6,996 nt of DNA from Pseudomonadota bacterium (lineage in GTDB: Bacteria > Myxococcota > Polyangia > Polyangiales > Polyangiaceae): NCBI GenBank assembly GCA_023419055.1, contig JAEZYO010000772.1, positions 1-6,996 on the forward strand. Direction: 5' to 3'. Positions within the stretch are counted from its first letter, which is position 1. Each line of letters begins with the position of its first letter. Both the position numbers and the translations under genes were made by a program. This document shows positions 4,491 through 6,996 of this stretch, piece by piece. The notes beneath the pieces are model-generated. The model saw only the letters and a list, made by a program, of their open reading frames with translations. It did not search any database and was not told the origin of the DNA.

Positions 4491-6151
4491 GCCTTGTCGG
4501 TCTCGATCGACAGGCTCGCGGTCGTGGCCTCGGGCGTGACGAGCGGCGGGGTGAGGCTGATGTCGACGTCGGCGTTGTAGTTCGGACCGTCGACCCAGCC
4601 GTTGACGGTAATGCCCTCGATGCTGCCGCCCGGCGTGTACCCGCTCACGTCAGCGTGCTCGGTGAGGGTCGCGAGATCCGTCCGAAACGACGAGCTCGGC
4701 GGCAAGACGCGAGTCAACGGAGTCGGGCCGTAGGCAAGGTGCGACCACTCGATGAACGAGGTGTCGTAGAAGCGCGTGGGGTAACCGAGGATCACGCTCG
4801 CGACGATACCGGTCACCATGGAACGCTGGTTGGTGCGGCAATACTGGATCGTGACCTGGCCAGGCTCGTAGTCGGCTTGCTCGTCGAAGATCGCCTTGAC
4901 CGTCGCCTTCGGAAGCAGCTGGAAGCCGTTCGCCGACGAATCGATGAACTGCGGCCAGGGCACGCTGTTCGCGCCCTTGAGCCGCCCCTCGAAGGGCGGC
5001 GAGCAGCGCGTGTTGGTGCCGGTGCCGGTGTAGCTGTAGCAATCGGTCTTGCCGGTGGAGGTCGCCTTGCGCAGGCCGAGCGCCTCCGCGCCGCCGCGCG
5101 CGTCGACGATGCTCACGTTGGAGCGCGGCTCGGCGGAGGGTTCGTCGTTGAAGATGTCGAGCAGCCCGCCGAGCGAGATCACGAGGTTCGTGTTGTCGAT
5201 CCGAAGGTCCTTGACCGACGTCGTGCCGTCGTCGGGCGGAGTCGTGACGTCGGCGGTCGTGACGAGGCCGTGCTGCGTGGCGTTCCAGTTGATGCTGCCG
5301 TTGAGGAGCGCGATGCGCTCCTTGGAGTAGCCCCAGTAACGCAGGTAGAGCCACGCGCGGCCGACGCTCTGGACGATCGAGTTCTGAGTGCTCCCGAGCT
5401 GCTCGAACGTGAGGACGACGTAGTCGTTCACCGCGTCGATCCCGTACTTTTTGAGGAAGGCGTCGGCGCTCGGTCCGTCCGGGATCTCCGCTTCGATGCG
5501 CGAGAGCCCGTTGTCCCTCACCTGCGTGAGCTCGGACGACGAAACGAGGTACGAGACGACGTCCTCTCCGTTGCCGGCGACGTGCGCCAGCGAGTTGGCC
5601 ACGTTGGGCACGATCTGGAGCACGACGAGCTTGCCGGTGACGCCTGCGGGCCGGTTCGCCTCCCAGTCGTCGATCCAGAGCTTCAGGCGATCACCGGTGA
5701 TGATGCCGTGCTCGTTGTCCGCGTAGTCGTCGGCGGATTCGGTAGCGAGATCGGCGGGGGTGGCTGCGGGCAATGCTTTCGGGTCGCTCGAGCCGTCACC
5801 ACCTGCGCCGCCCTCGGCGCCGCTGCCGCCGAGCCCCTCTCCGCCAGTGCCGCTCGGTTCGCCGCCCGCGCCGCCGGTCTCGCTGTCGCCGCCACTGCCC
5901 CCGGATCCACCGGTGGTTCCACCTTTGCCCACGGTTCCGCCCTTGCCCCCGGCTCCGCCCGCTTCCGTTGATCCACCCTCGCCGCCGGCACCGTTACCCG
6001 TGCTGCCGCCCTTCGACGGGTTGAGCTTGCCCGCTTCGCCTCCGGTCGACCCGTCGTCATCGGACTCCGCGCAAGAGAACATCGCCCCTCCGAGAAGGGA
6101 GGCCGTGAGGAGGGTGTGGATGAAGAGCCGGGACTGTTTCGACGCAGACAT
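4475..6151 (-). CDS. surface/periplasmic lipoprotein with tandem rhodanese domains
   Basis: From the ATG at 6151 this encodes 558 residues. Residues 1-26 are a lipoprotein signal peptide (Lys5, Arg8, hydrophobic core, MFS-Cys27 lipobox, with Met where Leu is usual). Residues 34-122 are a Gly/Ser/Thr/Glu-rich tether. Then come two rhodanese-like modules. The first (about 148-297: ITGDRLKLWID, DYVVLTFEQ, GRAWLYLRYWGYS, LLNGSINW) has no Cys at the active-site position, as in the N-terminal half of tandem sulfurtransferases. The second (about 344-472: VSIVDARGG, FEGRLKGANSVPW, IQYCRTNQRS, LGYPTRFYDTSFIEWS) carries Cys438, the expected persulfide-bearing residue. Cys371 and Cys383 flank an insertion and may form a disulfide. 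A Thr/Pro-rich tail of about 85 residues follows. The longer frame back to 6304 is rejected because it buries the signal peptide. It probably moves sulfane sulfur in the envelope; acceptor unknown. Confidence 0.9.
   Translation of the reverse strand: MSASKQSRLFIHTLLTASLLGGAMFSCAESDDDGSTGGEAGKLNPSKGGSTGNGAGGEGGSTEAGGAGGKGGTVGKGGTTGGSGGSGGDSETGGAGGEPSGTGGEGLGGSGAEGGAGGDGSSDPKALPAATPADLATESADDYADNEHGIITGDRLKLWIDDWEANRPAGVTGKLVVLQIVPNVANSLAHVAGNGEDVVSYLVSSSELTQVRDNGLSRIEAEIPDGPSADAFLKKYGIDAVNDYVVLTFEQLGSTQNSIVQSVGRAWLYLRYWGYSKERIALLNGSINWNATQHGLVTTADVTTPPDDGTTSVKDLRIDNTNLVISLGGLLDIFNDEPSAEPRSNVSIVDARGGAEALGLRKATSTGKTDCYSYTGTGTNTRCSPPFEGRLKGANSVPWPQFIDSSANGFQLLPKATVKAIFDEQADYEPGQVTIQYCRTNQRSMVTGIVASVILGYPTRFYDTSFIEWSHLAYGPTPLTRVLPPSSSFRTDLATLTEHADVSGYTPGGSIEGITVNGWVDGPNYNADVDISLTPPLVTPEATTASLSIETDKAYKLE
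5786..6052 (-). repeat. Gly-rich low-complexity tether coding region
   Basis: Residues 34-122 of the lipoprotein are a degenerate run of GG-x-GG units with Ser, Thr, Glu, Ala and Lys interspersed. At the DNA level it is an imperfect GGC/GGA/GGT-rich triplet array, prone to length change. It likely spaces the catalytic domain from the lipid anchor. Confidence 0.8.
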
Positions 6152-6186
6152 GCCGAGCGATGTACACCACCGGGCTCGCCTCTGTC

Positions 6187-6216
6187 CACAATAGAAGACG
6201 CTATTCTCGTATACTG
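6187..6216 (-). promoter_or_regulatory. AT-rich island, likely promoter region of the lipoprotein gene
   Basis: This is the only AT-rich stretch between the barrel gene and the lipoprotein start, 35-65 bp before the ATG. On the minus strand it contains TATACG, GAATAG and TATTGT, any of which could be a -10 element, but none has a convincing -35 box at 16-18 bp. It also carries a 5-bp inverted repeat AATAG/CTATT (6190-6194, 6201-6205) and includes the stop codon of the upstream barrel gene. Confidence 0.3.
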
Positions 6217-6695
6217 TCTCGACCCCGGCACGCAGCACAGTCGATGCCCGGAGCGACGGCGAGGTCGTTGTGCAACTCGGTCTTGCAATCGCTGCCGGGG
6301 CCACACCATTCCATGTGATTCGACGCGAAGCCGAGGCCCACTTTGGGGCGGATCACGAAGGCCTGCCCGACGGCGATGTCGTAGCCGCCTTCGAGCATCG
6401 CCTGCCAGAGGTGGTAAGAGGAGCTGCTGTCTACTGACTCGTACGAATCACCGAAGAAGTACTCGGCGTTGACCCCGAAGTAGAGCGCGTTCGGGAGCGT
6501 GTAGCCGAGTTTTGCGCCAATCCCCGCTCCCCAAGGGTTGATCTCGGTCTTCTCGAGCTCGAAGCCGTAACGAAAACCGACGCCCGCTTGCAGCCTGCCC
6601 GCCGTCGCGGGTTCATTGGCCGAAGCGGCGCGCGCAAAGAGCGAAACCGCGCCGATACCCACGACTGACGAAAGAAGCCGTACCCATTTTCCCAT
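6201..6695 (-). CDS. outer-membrane beta-barrel-like protein, apparently 3'-truncated
   Basis: Translation from the ATG at 6695 gives 164 residues. A Sec signal peptide (Lys3, Arg6, hydrophobic 7-20, ASA cleavage after Ala26) is followed by alternating amphipathic beta-strands with Gly and aromatic ends: about 34-45 (RLQAGVGFRYGF), 57-66, 70-82 (ALYFGVNAEYFFG), 95-108 and 112-124 (AFVIRPKVGLGFA). A Cys131-Cys137 loop follows. This is the pattern of small eight-stranded porin-like or OmpA-like barrel proteins, whose copies usually run 190-220 residues. Here homology-like sequence stops at NDLAVAPGI (143-151) and ends with 13 unrelated residues (DCAACRGRDSIRE), lacking the last two or three strands and a terminal aromatic residue. 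The other two frames do not continue the barrel, so a simple one-base frameshift is unlikely. AAGGGTGA lies 4 nt before the start. Possibly a pseudogene; exact family unnamed. Confidence 0.7.
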   Translation of the reverse strand: MGKWVRLLSSVVGIGAVSLFARAASANEPATAGRLQAGVGFRYGFELEKTEINPWGAGIGAKLGYTLPNALYFGVNAEYFFGDSYESVDSSSSYHLWQAMLEGGYDIAVGQAFVIRPKVGLGFASNHMEWCGPGSDCKTELHNDLAVAPGIDCAACRGRDSIRE

Positions 6696-6696
6696 G

Positions 6697-6729
6697 CCGT
6701 CACCCTTTTGGTTGGTAAACGCGTGACGG
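6697..6729 (-). promoter_or_regulatory. inverted repeat that could mask the barrel gene's RBS
   Basis: On the minus strand CCGTCAC (6729-6723) and GTGACGG (6703-6697) are perfect 7-bp inverted copies around a 19-nt loop. The second arm contains the GTGA of the AAGGGTGA ribosome binding site and ends one base before the ATG. In the transcript this stem would occlude the binding site. The same dyad in DNA could alternatively be a repressor operator. Confidence 0.4.
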
Positions 6730-6771
6730 GCAGGGGAACGCGAGCGGAGGCAAGCCGATTCCACGCCATCG

Positions 6772-6839
6772 CGCTCTCTTCGAGGCGAGAGCGGTGCCGC
6801 CTGTGCGAGTGATCCGAGGCGCCGCGCGAGGCAGCGCCT
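6772..6839 (-). terminator. two stem-loops after the right-edge gene, possible terminator
   Basis: In the 147-bp gap between the right-edge gene's stop and the barrel start there are two perfect stems: AGGCGC (6817-6822) with GCGCCT (6834-6839), beginning 4 nt past the stop codon, and CGCTCTC (6772-6778) with GAGAGCG (6787-6793). Neither is followed by a U-tract on the minus strand, so factor-independent termination is only weakly supported. Confidence 0.3.
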
Positions 6840-6842
6840 GGT

Positions 6843-6996
6843 TCAGGGCGTGATGGCGCTCGCGATGCGGCTACCGGTCGCTTCAGCGCCGGACGTGCTG
6901 TAGCCGGTGGTCGACTCGCCGAAGGTGCCGGCCGCGAAACGCCGCGAGAAGGTGACCTGCGGCGGCTCGCCCTGGACGACGTAGCAATCGACCACG
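6843..6996 (-). CDS. C-terminus of an unidentified protein, partial at right edge
   Basis: One base in from the window edge, the minus strand is open for 50 codons ending at TGA (6845-6843). The residues start VVDCYVVQGEPPQVTFSRRF and end GSRIASAITP. Third positions are almost all G or C, matching the real genes here, which argues for coding. The Thr/Ser/Gly-rich tail and a single Cys fit a secreted or envelope protein, but I recognise no family. Two stem-loops follow the stop, and the barrel gene lies downstream on the same strand. The start is outside the window. Confidence 0.6.
   Translation of the reverse strand, partial: VVDCYVVQGEPPQVTFSRRFAAGTFGESTTGYSTSGAEATGSRIASAITP

Noticed and set aside
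3488..5971. An 827-codon open frame on the plus strand across the transporter and antisense to the lipoprotein
   Set aside because: It is an Arg/Ala/Asp-rich shadow produced by GC-biased codons of the two real genes, with no domain, signal or start context.
5786..6052. Repetitive array considered as a CRISPR or minisatellite
   Set aside because: The repetition is codon-level Gly degeneracy within a coding frame, without constant repeats or unique spacers.
5760..6194. A Pro/Ser-rich 144-codon plus-strand frame
   Set aside because: It is the complement of the Gly-rich tether of the lipoprotein.
6152..6304. Upstream extension of the lipoprotein to an ATG at 6304
   Set aside because: It would place 51 residues before a clear lipoprotein signal peptide and overlap the barrel gene.

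Overview
The window is GC-rich DNA with strong third-position GC bias. It most resembles a myxobacterium (Myxococcota, perhaps Polyangiales/Sorangiineae). The best pointers are a lipoprotein with a long Gly/Ser/Thr-rich 'GGxGG' tether after the lipid cysteine, a small secreted beta-barrel protein of a style common in that group, and loosely packed genes with long spacers. The taxonomic call is inference; there is no rRNA gene or marker protein other than IF-1.

Layout. Left edge to 595: a possible lipoprotein N-terminus runs off the left edge (minus). infA (translation initiation factor IF-1, minus, 148-369) follows, then a 226-bp divergent spacer with several inverted repeats that could form a structured 5' leader. 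596-2465: a two-gene plus-strand unit, a HAD-superfamily phosphatase/phosphoglucomutase-like protein and, overlapping it by 8 bp, a secreted TIM-barrel glycoside hydrolase of GH113-like type. 2466-3278: 813 bp without a credible gene, visibly less GC-rich, holding several dyads and a 12-nt exact match to the 3' end of 16S rRNA (an extended Shine-Dalgarno on the other strand). 3279-4490: a 12-TM MFS transporter that reads like a bacterial relative of animal FLVCR1/2. 4475-6151: convergent with it and overlapping by 16 bp, a lipoprotein with a Gly-rich tether and two rhodanese modules, the second with an active-site Cys. 6201-6695: a secreted beta-barrel protein that appears to lack its last strands. 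6843-6996: the C-terminal 50 residues of another minus-strand gene running off the right edge.

How the genes may work together. HAD and glycoside hydrolase are probably co-transcribed and translationally coupled, which hints at carbohydrate processing. The transporter, the rhodanese lipoprotein and the barrel protein are envelope functions without an obvious shared pathway. I see no CRISPR array, integrase, transposase, phage gene or obvious defence cassette, and I do not claim a new multi-gene system. The points most worth a second look are the FLVCR-like transporter, the surface-tethered tandem rhodanese, the Asp-to-Asn change in HAD motif I, the truncated barrel gene with an RBS-sequestering hairpin, and the structured elements at 469-539 and 2792-2829.
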